Assembly: GCA_029204045.2 (NCBI GenBank)
Contig: CM055065.1
Span: 47,183,247-47,247,246, forward strand
Reading direction: 5' to 3'
Origin: Tillandsia leiboldiana
Lineage: Eukaryota; Streptophyta; Magnoliopsida; Poales; Bromeliaceae
DNA length: 64,000 bases
Position numbers and translations under genes: made by a program. This document shows, in pieces, positions 21,315 to 34,726 of the stretch. The notes under the pieces are model-generated. The model worked only from the letters and a program-made list of their open reading frames with translations. It did no database searches and was not told the DNA's origin. Within the stretch, counting starts at the first letter, position 1. Every line of letters begins with the position of its first letter.

Positions 21315-22383
21315 TGCACTCTATTGAGATTCTGTTACTCGAGTTGGGTCGCGCCTCTCGAGGTCCACTCCGGAGTTGGCGAGATCGGGTTGGAGTACCG
21401 ATTGGTTATGGACCGGGTTGGTGTACTGGGAGATGAGATTGATATATGGACCGGGTTGGAGTACCGGTAGAGATCAACTGTGACATCGAGAGCGGTTAGA
21501 GCCGGGTTGTTGGACCGGACAGTGAGTTGAGTTATGCTTTAGTAGCTTAGTTCAGCGATGCATATACACATATATATTAGCCATCATGTATCTATCATTG
21601 GCATAGTAGAGTAGCTTTTATTTCAGCTCTCATTTTCATCTTACTTTATCTCCTACTTTGCTTTTTGGTAGACTCAGTAGGTAGGTCGGAGGTTCGATGA
21701 CGTACTCACTGAGACTACTTGTTTAGTAGTTCTCACACCCGTTGTTGCTCTCAGAGACTTCCTCAGCAGCGGCGATGCAGGTAGATCGCGACAAGGGGAT
21801 TGCGCACTAGCTAGAGCCCTTCCTTGAAGATTTGCTAGAGGTGGACCTGCTACTTCCCTTTTATTTCTTATTTTTTTTAGTTTTCAGACTACTATATATA
21901 TTGGGTCTGGTTGGAGCTAGCTGTATGTATTTATGTTTTGGGAGTTATGTATTTTCGAGTTGTTAGCAGTGTAGTATTTTGTAGAGTTGTTATGGTGGAG
22001 TTGTATTATTTATTGTAGAGAGAGTTATGTTGAATTTTTGTAGCACTTGTATACAGTGCGTTTTCCAGTTGGGTTGTATTTATTCATACTTGGAGTTGGA
22101 TGGATAGCTTTATGTGGGATTTTGTATTTTGAGAGATGTTTTGTACTGGTGGTGTTGTTGTGGTCGTGGCTGTGGTGGCTTGGGTTGGAGTGTGGTTTTT
22201 ATTTTTTATACAGTTAGTCTATGTTTACCTCTCGCTCTGTACCATTTTTTGTGGTTATACTTACTCTTGTATACATCACCTCATTGCTTGAGTTATTGCA
22301 TCACTTCGTATATGTGAAAAATACTGCATATACGGCGGATCTGTTGTCGAACTCGGGTTCTGATTTACACCCGGAGCGTGACA
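21315..22383 (+). mobile_element. Gypsy-type LTR (host LTR of nest 1), right part
   Basis: This continues 843-2485 after removal of N1. It contains CTCGAGTTGGGTCGCGCC...CTCCGGAGT text shared by all the long LTRs here, repeated 'GACCGGGTTGGAGTACCG' phrases (about 21380-21520), and ends ACACCCGGAGCGTGACA at 22383. No PBS follows, so this is a 3' or solo LTR. The TSD would be TTGCC (22384-22388). Confidence 0.7.
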
Positions 22384-23524
22384 TTGCCTCCATGAATTAC
22401 TCCCTGAATGTCATTTTCTTGACTTCTGTGATCACAATCCATTAATAATTACTTTAAACAAGGTTGATTTCCAACTTTGGGTTCACAAATTGGACCTGTT
22501 GTCATACATTCTGTTCTTACTTGTCGTAACTTTAAAATGAAAGATTATTTTACTTTTCACATGTTTCGAAATGATGAATCATTGCGGGGAAAAAAAATGA
22601 AAACAACTGCACATGTTCACTAACTCCAACAGTGTCACATAACAATCCCTTATCTCTTTTTGTTCCTTTCATGTATAATTCTACTTAATTGAGAATAGTT
22701 TGGTTTAACTCTTCTATTTGGATCATTTTCTCATTCTTTTTCCTTCCATTTGCTTTTGAGTAACAAATTGATTTCTTTCAATTTTATGATTTGGGCTGAT
22801 GACCAAACTAATCTTTAAAGCTATTGTTGTGTTTGATAACAATAGGCAAACTACCTATACTTTTTTATATTCTCTGAAACAAATATAGCCTCACTCAGTG
22901 ATTACTTTTACCAACATATATAGACCACCACTCAATTCTCCACCATCCATATTGGAGCACCTACTCATATATAGCCTTACTGCTTCACGTACTTACGAGT
23001 CATGACTCTTCTATCATTTTGGAGCAAAGAGTTAACTATTGCTCATTATTTTAGGCTATTAGACATTTGCACATACAAAATGAGAGAGGTGCCTACTTCT
23101 AAAATTAAGTATTGGGTAATTGATAAGGCTATTAATGAATGAGTTCTTGAACATAATTAGTACGTTTTCGATTGCTTATTTTTACTAATATGATATTTTT
23201 ATATAATTTATTACAAGATATTGTAATTGTCATGTACTCGAATAAGAAAATTCTTGCTCTAGCCTCAAATTAATTTCTTTTCTATTATCCCTATAAGCTT
23301 AACGTGTTATTTAGTATAAATTAGTCAATATATATTTATTCACTTCAATTTGTTAATAATTTATGTTTTTTATTTTCAGAAGCTTGTGTTAATGCAGAGT
23401 TAAGATATCTATCATCAGGCAGTTCAGCTTACACATCATTAAGCTTATCACCCTACATAAAAAGTTAACCTATTTTAACTCCAAAAGGTAACAGATATTG
23501 CTTACCTTCATTTTTATAATTTTT
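22384..23524. other. AT-rich DNA, no feature recognised
   Basis: Low-complexity AT-rich sequence without a convincing frame, terminal repeats or promoter on either strand. It is the first stretch outside nest 1 and may be true host intergenic DNA. Confidence 0.5.
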
Positions 23525-23960
23525 TTGTGTTAGCAACGAGCGCACAAACGAAACAAAATCAAGGCGATAACCATACAAATTTAGATCTCAAAAGCACGAC
23601 AAAACAAGGCATACAGATTTATGTGAAAATTTCTTTGTAAGAAAAAAATCACGGGCGAAAAAGGAGAGTTTCACTATATCGAAAAAGGGAGTACAAAAAG
23701 TTTAGATGATAATCGTACAATCGTTCGATCTCACTCTAGGGCAAAAAGGAAAGAGGATAATAAAATTCTTAATGGGTTTGTTTTATTAGATTCGATCCGT
23801 ACTGCGGGAGGCTCCGCCCCCCGCACCCAACACTAATATCCATTTTTCCTTTCTCAAAATTTTACCGAATTTTGTCGTCGCACTACGACGCCGTCGGCGA
23901 ACCGAAAATCCAAAATCGAAATAATTTTTGATTTCGGAGTCACATCTAACATTTTGATTA
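23525..23960. mobile_element. Possible copia-type LTR remnant
   Basis: The run starts TGTTAGCAACGAGCGCAC and holds text reminiscent of copia LTRs (ATACAGATTTATGTGAAAAT, then AAAAAATCACGGGCGAAAAA), comparable to ATTTATGTGGAAAACTCCG in the sirevirus LTR of this window. The right limit and TSD cannot be set. Confidence 0.35.
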
Positions 23961-24126
23961 AGATAGTGAAAGTTGTGGGAACTTGTCTAAAGATTTGTTG
24001 GCGGTTGGATATGAGGTTTTAACTTTTGGGGCTCGAAGGAGCATAAATAGAAAGATATTCTTAAGTGGGGTTTGTTGAATCTTTTTGGGTTTGTTTTCTA
24101 GGAGATTTGTGATTTTTTTAGGGCTT

Positions 24127-24131
24127 TTGTC
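24127..24131. repeat. TSD of solo LTR H (TTGTC)
   Basis: TTGTC precedes TGTTGGGGCC at 24132 and recurs at 25522-25526 directly after ...GTCTCAACA (25521). Confidence 0.85.
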
Positions 24132-25521
24132 TGTTGGGGCCAAAAGTGGTTGCGTGCGATCGTCCCTTGGGAGTGACCCTCAGAGATGTCGAATGCACCG
24201 CGTGCCAACAAATCAAGTGATCGGGCCGAAGATGGATCTGCTCGGCTTGATTCTCCACTGGTAACTTTCGCGATCGTTCGACTTAGAATAGCCGAATCAG
24301 GATTATAGAGGTAGAGAGGGATTGCCGGGTTCGACTTAGAGTAACCGAATCGGGTAAAAGAGACAAAAATAATGACACGGCTAATGAGCCGATTAAAACT
24401 TTATATTGCTTGGGAAGGGAATACAAGAAAGAAGAAGGGGATAGAAATTACAATTAAGCCTACTCCTAGGGAAGCGGTAAAGAAAAATAGTAAAAGAAAG
24501 CGGTAAAAGTTAAGTTAACCTACTCCTAGATATGAAGAAACTGGAGTGGTACCGGGCTTACAGGTTGTCGGACCTCTTTTCCTTCGATGGTTCGGGTATT
24601 TATATACTTCCCGAATCACGTTATTAGGCGCCAATTTAAATTATCGGCATAATTTAGGGAAAGTTATCGGATATTTAGCAACTATTTTCTTTTGAGTCAA
24701 ATATCCCTCGAATAGGATAGTAGTCGTTTCCCATCTAGGTTGATCCCCTGATTGTTACGCCAGAGCGTAATATTTGGCGCTTTCCATCGCCTGCCGTTTC
24801 GAAGTCCATTGCGAGATTCGCGCCTGAATCTCGCATTTATTCCTTTCAAGATCTTTTTTTCTGTAGCTTCGAGCAAGTTGAGGATTGACCTTAACTTCGC
24901 CCTTTCCGTCGCTTGACTGAGGCGGTCTGATATCTGTCTTCGGTCGAGAGACAGTCCTGGATGAGACGATAATCCTCCTGTTGACGGCTTCTCTTGTTGT
25001 CTGATTCTCCTATCAGCTAGCGTCTTCAGCCGATGGCATTCGTTGCGTCTTGTGTCTTTACGTGACTGAGATCGGTCCGGATCGGGACGCAGACCCCTCT
25101 TCGGCTGACCCGTCCTTCCGTCGGTTGGTGTCTTCGTCCGATGGCGTGCGTCTCGTACTGTACTATTACGCGCCTAAGACCGGTCAGAAATAAGGCGTTG
25201 GTCTTTTCTTCTTCGGCTTGATCAACCGAATGTTGATTCCGACTCCGCCTGCTTCGTAGTCTGATCAGGGCGGCCGAATATCTTCCTTCAACTGCAATCT
25301 ACCCTGAACGATGTGATAATCTTTGCGTCGACTGCTTCTCCTATTAGCTGATGCCTCCACCCAATAGTATATCGCATGCTGCACGCCTCCGTACTCGGGG
25401 CTACTCTATCGAGACGTGAGTCCCTCTTTGTCGACTCAAACCCTTGTCGGCTGATATTTTTCAATCGATGGTTGACACCACGTGTCACTCCCTCCTATGG
25501 TAGAAAAATCTGGTCTCAACA
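24132..25521 (-). mobile_element. Solo LTR H, 1390 bp, unclassified
   Basis: Ends are TGTTG...CAACA with a perfect TTGTC TSD, and nothing element-internal is present. Minus orientation is preferred because a strong TATATAAATA lies on that strand near 24598-24607, with the remaining LTR downstream. Family unknown; it shows no clear similarity to the other LTRs here. Confidence 0.8.
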
Positions 25522-25526
25522 TTGTC

Positions 25527-26339
25527 CAACCATTAAATTCTTGAAGTCGTCCAAAGATTTGTTACATGTGGTGGCATCTAAGATTTTGATAGCTTGTTTT
25601 CAAATTATTTTTTTATTTTCTTTTCTTTTTTCTGGATTTTTTTTAAAGTACATTTTTGGATTATTGGCTCCATCTGTGATCTCTTTAGAGTTATGGGTGT
25701 TCTGCTTTTAGCCTAATTGCAGTTTGAGCCCAACAATTGTGTTAGGAGAGAGTGTGTGTTGTGTGTGTGCAGTGGTGATCAACAAGAAACTATGGTAAGG
25801 CTTTGTGTGATGTGATTTACCTTTCACTTATCTTTCTGGTTTTCAATTCAAGATGGTATGTATAAAATTGGGTTCAAAATTTGACTCCTTTCAATTCAAA
25901 TGGTATATGTTTACTTTTATACTTGTTGTTTTTTCTATGTGACATGTAATAGAACTTTCAAATAGTTTATAAAAATACTAATTTGCTTTTAAGTAGCTTC
26001 TCTATATCTTACATATTATAATAGGCCAAGATGCTCTAAGTCAAAGTGAGATGTTTTTGAGATGAACCGGAAAGAAGTGTTCCATCTATTCCAGTCAACT
26101 GAAACTTCGAATGTATTTTTATCTTCTATAACTGACTAATAGTTTTTAGGTTTTTTTTTATTATACTAATATTTTGAATTGACAACTTAATGAATTGTTG
26201 GGGAAACTAATGTATGACATCATCTCGAAGTGATTCGGTTTGTTGGTGTTTTGGTTTCAATACCTTTTTATTTATGATTTTTAGTATCTTGTTAAAATAT
26301 TTATTTTTAATGAAATAATATGTGTATATTAATGTATAT
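25527..26339. other. AT-rich DNA, no feature recognised
   Basis: No convincing frame or repeat. A short GT-rich run lies near 25745-25775. The 111-residue frame at 25376-25711 spans the solo LTR boundary and is hydrophobic by AT composition, so it is rejected as a gene. Confidence 0.45.
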
Positions 26340-26771
26340 GAATATTTGGTAGCAACAAATAACAGTATCGAATGTCCTACCAAAATATTACAAATGGTGG
26401 CGACAAATATTTGCCACTAAATGTCACATTTGGTGGTGACAAATATTTGCCACCAAATGACATTTTTAGTGAAAAATTTATCACCGTCAAATCTTGATAA
26501 TCAATGACGATAATATATTATACTTTAGTAGCGAAATATTGTCGCCATCAAATTGTAGTATTTGGTGGTGATAATATTTTGCCACCAAAATATAATATAT
26601 TGTGGTCATTATTTGTAGTCACTGATTATCAATATATTGGCAAATTCTATAGCTCGCCATCTATTGCTGTAAAATGTAGCGACATTTTTTTTTTGCTATT
26701 ATAGACATTTGGTGACGACATTTTATATATTCGGTGATGATTCGGCACCGTATGATAATTATTTTATAGTG
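26340..26771. mobile_element. CACTA-like transposon terminus with subterminal repeats
   Basis: Motifs of the type TTTGGTGGYGACAAATATTTGCCACYAAA recur in both orientations (26394, 26429, 26548-26590 and others), typical of CACTA subterminal arrays. The block ends ATTATTTTATAGTG at 26771, and TAGTG is the expected right end of a CACTA element. The matching CACTA left end was not found, so this is a truncated copy or a diverged MITE. Confidence 0.5.
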
Positions 26772-27799
26772 TTATCATTAAATTTATATTATATATACGG
26801 TCTAATCATTTCATTTATTTTTATTTTTTTTGATCTGGTTAAATAAAATATCTATTACTTTTTATTGATATGGATGATAAATAAAATATCTATTACTTTT
26901 TATGATGAAATTATTCCCTTATTATTTAATTCATCCTTATCCTCTGCTGCCCCTATACTTACCTGGTGACGAATTCAGAACTTTTTTTTTTTAGAGTTCA
27001 AATATAAAATATGTAGAAAATAAATATTTAAAAATAGTAACAAATATAATTTTTAAGAAATATTGTATTAAAAAAAAATATATGTATTATTTTAAATTAT
27101 AATTATACTCGATATATTTTTATATTTTGAAAATAATACAAAATAGCATCATTAGATTAGGATTTTTTTTTTATTCAAACTATTATTGTTTTAAAAAAAA
27201 TATAAATAATTTTTAAAATATTTTAAAAAGTGCCTTTTTTTCTTAAACTTAGGATTCAAGTTTATAATATTGAAAAATGTGCGATGAAAGGGTGATTTTT
27301 TACTTATTTACTAAAATATAAAAACATACCGAACTTATCTAAACTATTTTGATTCGCTTATTAAATCTTTCAAAATTTTAATTGTACTATCAAATCTTTC
27401 AAATTATTTGATTTGGGTTGGTCAACAATAATTTGATTTCAAATTTAAATTAATTGTTTACTTTAGTAAATTAAAATAAATTTATAGTTGTGAGAATTAT
27501 ATGAAATATAACTAAACATTAAAAATTAAATAATATATTAAAATTTTGAAGTCAAAATATTGTTGCTTAACTCAAAATAAAAAAAAATTGAAAGATCGGA
27601 TGATAAAATCAAAATTTTGAAATGTTAGATAGCCGAAACAAAATAGTCAATAGTTCATATAAGTTCTATACCTTTTTACCTTATTAAACTAGAATAGAGT
27701 CAATAAATCAAAAGAAAGTAGAGTTAATGTAATAATTGTGATTTTAAAATTTGATATTTAAAATTCAAATTGATTTATGGAGTTTTTAAATTCGAATTT
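26772..27799. other. Very AT-rich spacer
   Basis: Runs of A and T, poly-A/T stretches up to about 10 bp, no frame above chance. Nothing recognised. Confidence 0.5.
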
Positions 27800-30700
27800 C
27801 GGAGGGGTGTTCGTGAAGAAATGACTAACTTAACGAAACGGACCCAAATTTGACGAAACAAAATCGCTGCCTGAATGGTCTGATCGAGCTGAACGTCATG
27901 GTAAATTCTGATTTTTAATTCGGCGAAATGAAACTACGGAGAAATGCAAAAAATAGTATTTTTACAAGATTTTTATGGAAAAGTTCTAATATTTTATACG
28001 TCGAATCGCACGAAATTGAACGTGGAGGGTTCTCGGCGCATAATGCACCAACAATGAGGGACTCGAATTAAAATATCCATAGTAGAGGGGCCTCATAGCA
28101 TTTTGTTGCAAAGGATATATATAGCCTTTAGAATTCAGCTTGGGTGAACCCTCACCGCTGGCCACCACAGCTAGTCGCTGAAAAACCATATGCTTTCTCT
28201 TCTTGTTCTCGGTCTAGAAGTGAGCCGAGATCACCAACCTCTCTTCCACTGCTTCTAGATCACCCCGCCATCACCATTGTCTTCTAGCGATCAACCCCAA
28301 GCAGCGCCGCCGTCGAAAACTCGTCCCGAGGCCACCAAAGCAACCCTGCAGCGATAAGCCCTAGATCGGTTGCATCTCTGCCGGCGCCAACACCATTGCC
28401 TCTTCTTCGGGTTTGAAAGGTTGGGAGGACTCCTGCTCGTCCTCTGGTGCCTCCCCAACAATCCCCGTGCGCCCCTGACCAGGCAGGTCGCCAGAAAAAG
28501 AAGCCCTAGTTGTCCCTGCACTATTTTGGTCGAGCTCGGCCCAACGCTGCCGCTGCCGCCTCCAGTTGTCGGCAGTGGCCTCCGCTGACCACCCCGCATT
28601 GGAGCCAAACTCCCCTGACCTTTGGTCGCGCCTCCTTGCCGCCGGAAACCAAGCTTCCACTGAGTTTGCTCCTGCTCGGCCGCACGAGCCTAGCTCCGGT
28701 CACTGTTGCTCCAGGATACCGGTGACACACCCAGCTATCTTCGTTGCATCCTTCTCGACCCCCTCCTGCTCCTACATGTACCACCAAGCTCTCTGAAACT
28801 GAGCTCTGCAACCTTGTCCAACCTGAGCCCTAGGTTGCCTCTGATTAGCCGCGGTTGCTCCGACGATCACTCCGACGACTCACAGACTTCAGGTGAGCAA
28901 GCCCTGACCCCTCTAGATCCTCCTGAGCTTGATGCTCACCCTAGTTTGTTTTAGTTTGGCAGCGTATTAAAGAACTCAAAAGTTGGACTCAAGTGCAACT
29001 TGTAAGTTTCCCCGACACGATCCCTGGCCTTCGAGCACACCTCAGACAACAACCATGGGTCTCAGCAAGTAGAGGCCCACCTACTGACGTATTTGATTGA
29101 CCTCGAAACTCTCTGAATTACGGTAACAACTCCAAACATGACTAATTAGTAGATATTATGCAATTTATCACAAAGTTAGGGGTCTTAATGTAATTATAGC
29201 CACATGGGCTGCCTCCGGCAGCGTGCACGTAACCTTTGAAATGATCGTTTGAGGTTTAGTGGCTTTCATGGGATAAAAATAGGGTTACGATATGTAAATC
29301 AGCAAAATCGCATGTTTATCATTATTTCGGCGCGGAATCCGCGTTCCAAGTACTTTAAATGACTATTATCGATTGCCAAGTGTTCTTGTCTGGTCCCGAC
29401 GCTATTTTGGTAGACCCAGAGGTAGCGGGTAAGCGCCGGTGACTTCCAGAGCCTAAATCGGCGATTTCAGACGTCGTTTCGATAATTGTTGGACAAGTTG
29501 GCTTCATGTATTGCACAATATCATATGTTGATGCCTGGACACCTTAAATGAAGCGTTCCGGGGCAGTGAATGAAGTTTGACAGGTTTTAATAGTTTCTAC
29601 GCTCTGTACGGACCATTAGTGATCGTTCGGCGGATTTTCGGAAATTCCAGCGAATCCTGGGACTTAGCGAAAAGTCCGCGTTGTGGTATTTGGTCATGTT
29701 GGAGTCAGTGGGTTAGGTTTGTGTGAGACCATGTCTGACCATTTTATTTGATATAGGCCCGAGTCGTCAGGATTCCCCGCGAGAGCTGAGTCACGGATTT
29801 TTGGATCGTCTACACTGAGGTGGGTATTTCGACCCAGGCACTAACATAGTATAACCTCATTGGATACCGTATTCGATCAGACACTAAGTGATTGTTGTTA
29901 GCCATGATCCCTTCTTTATGCCATTACTTTATTCTTTTGATTTTCGCATCGTACAGTTATCATGACATGTTTTATTGTTGTTATTCGACATTATATGTTT
30001 TTTGCATCTTGGATATACATTATGATTATAGTTCAGTTTTCTGCTTGTGATTAAGATCTAGATATTGCTATCTCTTGATTCTAGTATATTTGATAGAGTA
30101 GGAGATTGTTGTTCGTTACATTGCATGAGTTGTTATAGTGATTATCTTGATCTCGTTTGGGAGTTCCCGGCTTATTGTCGTATTTCGGTCGTTGGATCGC
30201 GAGTATTGAGCATCCGCATTTGTGATTGCCATGCACCAGTTGTACTTGTCATGTACACCAGCGAATTGTCCCCATTATGGTGTTCTTTACCGATAGAATG
30301 GTCTGATCGACCCGTGAGCCCCATTCTCTGGCTGCATTTGTAGATTCCGGGTGATATTGAGTCCTATTTTCTCTAGCTGTATCTGCAGGTAAGGGGTCAT
30401 ATGTCAGTTTTTGGTTGGGTGCACAGCCTGAGACCAACAGTGGCACATGATTGGGTTTTTAAAGTTTCAGTACATTGACTCATTTATTTCTTCAGTTGTT
30501 CTATTATTGCTTTATTGTTTATTGTCTACTGTCGCTCTTTATCATGCTTATTAATTTTTCAATCATCATTTGCTTCGTTATACTTCAGCATTTATAGCCT
30601 GATCACTATATACTTTTATCAGTTGATTATACCTATTTCATACCTGTCAATTATTGTATACCAGTAGATACAACTTGCTGATCCTTAGCTCATTGTATTC

Positions 30701-30815
30701 ACTAGAATATATTCAGTTGTATCTCACGTCCCTTTCTTAACACCTTTTTTAGGTACACCGGATAGTGAGATATCGGGACACTGATGTGAGGATTGATCGA
30801 TAGTGTCGACCTTTT
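27800..30815 (+). mobile_element. Probable degenerate LTR or leader of an unclassified retroelement
   Basis: AT-rich start, TATA box at 28116, then a GC-richer C/T-rich segment (28170-28960) with many CCGCC/GTCGCC motifs and an AGGTGAGCAAG donor-like site (28890), then moderately GC DNA to about 30810. The order resembles a long gypsy LTR (U3-TATA-leader), but I cannot find terminal TG/CA ends or a TSD. A plant gene 5' region is an alternative, but no frame over 110 residues continues through it. Confidence 0.35.
28116..28123 (+). promoter_or_regulatory. TATA box
   Basis: TATATATA in GGATATATATAGCC, followed about 30 bp on by a C/T-rich leader. Promoter use is inferred. Confidence 0.45.
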
Positions 30816-31073
30816 CACTACAACAAAATTATGCTATAGCGACATTTTTAAGTGTTTCTAAAATCTAAAAAAAATGTCGCTGGCAAAAATACCGACACTT
30901 ATTGTTAGTGTTGCTATATGTGCCGTCGCTAGGGTGTATAGTAACACATTTTTATAATGTGTTCCAAAAATGTGTCGCTATAACCTAATTTTGAATATAG
31001 ATGGAATATAGATAGAACACTTATACAAAAGTGTCACAAACATGTGTCCCTATAACTTAATTTTGTTGTAGTA
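30816..31073. mobile_element. CACTA-type MITE, 258 bp
   Basis: The left end CACTACAACAAAATTA is complementary to the right end TAATTTTGTTGTAGT, with the terminal base changed (A for G at 31073). A TTT direct repeat flanks it (30813-30815, 31074-31076), the 3-bp TSD size expected for CACTA. Subterminal ATAGCGACA and TGTCGCTAT motifs occur near both ends. It has no coding capacity, so it would need a transposase from elsewhere. Confidence 0.8.
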
Positions 31074-31076
31074 TTT

Positions 31077-32141
31077 TATTTTCAACTTAGATAGTCAGAC
31101 TTTTCATTTCAATTTATTATGACATTTATCGACTATTGCTATCTCCTAATTATGTTTACTTGTTGATTGTTATGTTGATTGAATGTTTTTAATAATCTAT
31201 GAGATCGAGTTTTTCTATGTATATATGCTTTCAATTTGGTTTTCAAATGTGATTTCAAAATGTTTTTCAAAAACAAAGATATGGTGGAATTTTGATTTTT
31301 ATTTGCGGAGATATAGAGGATCGTTTGATGTATACGGAGATATGATAGAATGGGATGTGAGTCAGCAGGTGTATGGAGGCTTTGGCATTGCTTGATTATA
31401 AATTAGTGTGGGTCTTGATTGTCTGCTTGAGATGTTCTTAAACTCTGTGATTGTACACATGCATGAACTGTATATTGTATTTGTCTAGCTGTGCGTGTAT
31501 AGAAAAGAATTTGCCTATTTGGATCAGAAAACCTTCTGCACGTGACGAATCTACTCACATTATGAGAATAAATTTTAAACTCCAATTTTTTTTAAAAAAA
31601 AATAGTCCGTCTTTTCATTCCGAAACATGACAGTTAATAACTAAATAAACTCAACATAAGATTCGATCCGGTGTGTGAGAACCACAATGCTATCACCCCG
31701 GCACAACGATTTTATGACTAGGTTAAAATTCGAGAAATTATTTTAGGGTTAAAATTTTAATTCTAAGTTTTTATTGAATGCCGAAAAAATTTCTTATTTG
31801 ACTCAATATATATATATTTTTTAATTATGTGTGGCGTGCATTACACGCAAATTTGGTAGTTTCTATAACATCTTAGGTTGTATGTATAAATTAAATAAAA
31901 ATTTTATATTGATAAGCCAAGAAATAAAAACATAAGGCCCCATCATTTGGATGGACCTACTAGCTTTTAGTTAATTCATATTAGTGTTATGTGGTCCTAC
32001 AGGTTGAATAGTGGCCCACAGTTGATGTGGTGCACCACATCTAGATAACTCCTATTGCATGGTTAGTGAAAACTATTGTCACAATTATATAAAAATATAC
32101 TAATTAAATTTATAAAAATACATCATATATTTAAATTTTAT
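31077..32141. other. AT-rich spacer, no feature recognised
   Basis: No convincing frame. Several AT microsatellite-like runs (near 31807). It ends where similarity to a gypsy LTR tail begins. Confidence 0.45.
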
Positions 32142-33585
32142 CCGAGTGCGACAACAAATCCGCCGTATATGTAGTATTTTTGACATATACGAAGCGATAC
32201 GAAGTTTAAGCAACGAGGTGCAGTGTACAAGAGAACGTATAGTCACAAAAAGTGGCACAGTACGAGAATAAAAAAAATAGACTACTGTATAAACAAAACA
32301 CAACCAACAACAATGCTCAACTCAATAAATCCATCAACACCAACCTTCAACAACCATGAACAAGTTCCAATCAAAACTACCCAATCTAACTCCAGAGTAA
32401 TAGATACAACTCAACTGAAATGAACTATAAATATGCATACCACATAGCTTTCTAAAACATAAATATTTTAACTCCAAATGCTAACCACAAAGTACTAAAT
32501 AACTCACAACTAACAACTCCAAAATATACAACAAGTCCAACTCCACCATACTACAACCATCCCAAACACACCACTCCACAACATACAACTCCAAAATATA
32601 AATACAAACAGCTGGCTCCAGCCAGACCCAAAAATATACAGTAGTCTGAAAACTATACTAAAACATAAAGTAAATGAAGTAGTGGATTCAGCTCTAGCAA
32701 AACCCCAAGGGAAGGTCCAAGCTAATGCGCGACTCTCTTGTCGCGATCTACATGCGTCGCCGCCGCCGCCGCCGCGGAAGTCTCTGGAGCAACAACAGGT
32801 GTGAGAACTACTAAATAAGTAGTCCTCATTGGGTACGTCATCGAACCTCTGACCTACCCACCGAGTCTACTAAAAAGGCAAGTAGGAGATGATAACAGCA
32901 ATGATAAAATAAATAGAGAACTGAAATAAAACTACTCCACTATGCTAATGTAACCAGAATAATATCAGACGAAGTATGTATGAATGAATGTACCACAACT
33001 CTCGTGTACCAATAATGTCTCAACTATATGATCTCCAATACATATATGCATGCCTCATAGAAACACTAATGAGCTGTATGATGTCCTCAATTAAGTGATC
33101 TCAGATATATAGATATGTATGTATGCATCATGAAAAGATGACTGCCAATATACAACCCAATCAAATGGTCCAGTATAAAACCCAAACCTGCCTGCTCTCA
33201 CATCTCAATAGAACCCTCACCGTTGTGTATCAACGACGTGGCATCACCACCGTATATCAACGGGATGGAATCATACTCAAGTATTAATCTCTCTCACCGG
33301 TATACCAACCCGGTCTCACCTACTCCGGAGTGGCACTCGAAGAGAACGACCCACTCGAGTCAATAAGTAACCCATGTCCAACAGCTCTGTCAAGTGTCTC
33401 AGTCAAGCAGGCAAAAGTCGACACTATGCTCAAAGTGGAGACTCACTCTATCCACAATGCAATACCCGGCCCCAACTGATGCAAATACACTAATCGACCA
33501 ACCGCCCACAATTTGCGGTTGCCGAACTAGAACCCGAGTCGATAATCTGGTGCTATCCCACCCGACTCAATAGTAAATCTATACT
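32142..33585 (-). mobile_element. 3' LTR of chromovirus F, distal (U5) part
   Basis: This is the reverse complement of the LTR tail at 21315-22370 (for example GCGACAACAAATCCGCCGTATATG near 32149, with its counterpart at 22330-22355) and of 2290-2400. The last roughly 25 bp, which should read GGAGCGTGACA, are missing or mutated, so the terminus is eroded. It contains a (GCC)n run at 32758-32774. It is broken at 33586 by solo LTR D. Confidence 0.7.
33581..33585. repeat. TSD of solo LTR D (ATACT)
   Basis: ATACT precedes TGTCACGCCCC at 33586 and recurs at 56989-56993 after ...GTCCTCACA (56988). The perfect match 23.4 kb apart brackets the copia-containing block. Confidence 0.9.
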
Positions 33586-34726
33586 TGTCACGCCCCAGGG
33601 TCGAAACTGTGACCCGGGCTCGCCAACAGATCCGCCACCTATACGAAAAGCCCGCATAGGCGAAGCGTCCAACCTGCAAGAAAAATCTATAGCTAAACAG
33701 ATATCAGAGCTATAAAATGAACTGCTGAAAAACTCAAATCCAACACTGTACAATTGAAAATAAAGATACAATATCCATCTCCCAAAAATATAATCATACA
33801 ATATCCTCTGATATAAAAATCCAAGAATCCAAACGGAGAGATAAACTAAAATAATAATATATCAGTGTACAGGCTCTCAGTACAAGTCAGATCCTCACAG
33901 TACAATAATCTCTCAAAAGTGGAAATAAAATAATCTACTGACTGTACTACAAATCTCCAATATGGGTGTATAGCTACTCTCCAAAGACAGGTAGGGATCT
34001 AGCTCGCGACTTCCTCGCCTCGAACAGCAACAGCAGAATCAGCAACACCCGCAAATGACTCTGCAAAACAAAAAAAAGGAAATAAAAATGAGGGGGAGAA
34101 CCCCCAACGGGTGAGAGAACTACACCAACACGCAGCTCTCGATGGGTACCGCCACCAAGCCCGACGGTCTGCCCACTAAATTTACTAGAGGCATAAGATA
34201 ACAATGCAGTAAAAACTGAACAGAAAAAGTTGGAGATACTCTACAGCTACCATGCCTCTATCTAAATGCTCAATGGGTGATACAGATGAAAAGATATGCA
34301 ACCACTCGAACCCAAGGTGCTCAATCGATCCAATCGAACTGACTGCCTCATAGGGTCCAGTCAAGCCTACGCCTACCTACTGCCATTACATCCATGGAGG
34401 ACTGGACTTACGTAGGGCGTCCGTGACTGCCAAAACTGGCCCAGCCAGAGGGACTGCATCGACAAGTCGCGATACAAAAGTAATAGGCCCACTCCGGACG
34501 GGGCACTCGAGGGGCGCGACCCCACCGAGGAAGAAGGTATCCGCGCATCTCTGTCGAGCTCAAAGTGGCTCCTGCAGGCTATAATCAAAATCCACGCTCA
34601 CTCTCAGAATGGAAGGACTCAAGGTCCTCAAATATCTCGCACGACGGTCGGAGTACTCTCAATGACTCAGCTAACCAGCTCTCACAAATCTCGAGACACT
34701 AACGAACTCAACCAACTCGTGGCACA

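Noticed and set aside
25376..25711. 111-residue hydrophobic protein
   Set aside because: Crosses the boundary of solo LTR H and is rich in Phe/Leu because of AT composition.
28291..28954. Proline/alanine-rich gene on either strand
   Set aside because: Frames of 71-105 residues overlap on both strands, with no domain and no continuation into further exons that I can see.
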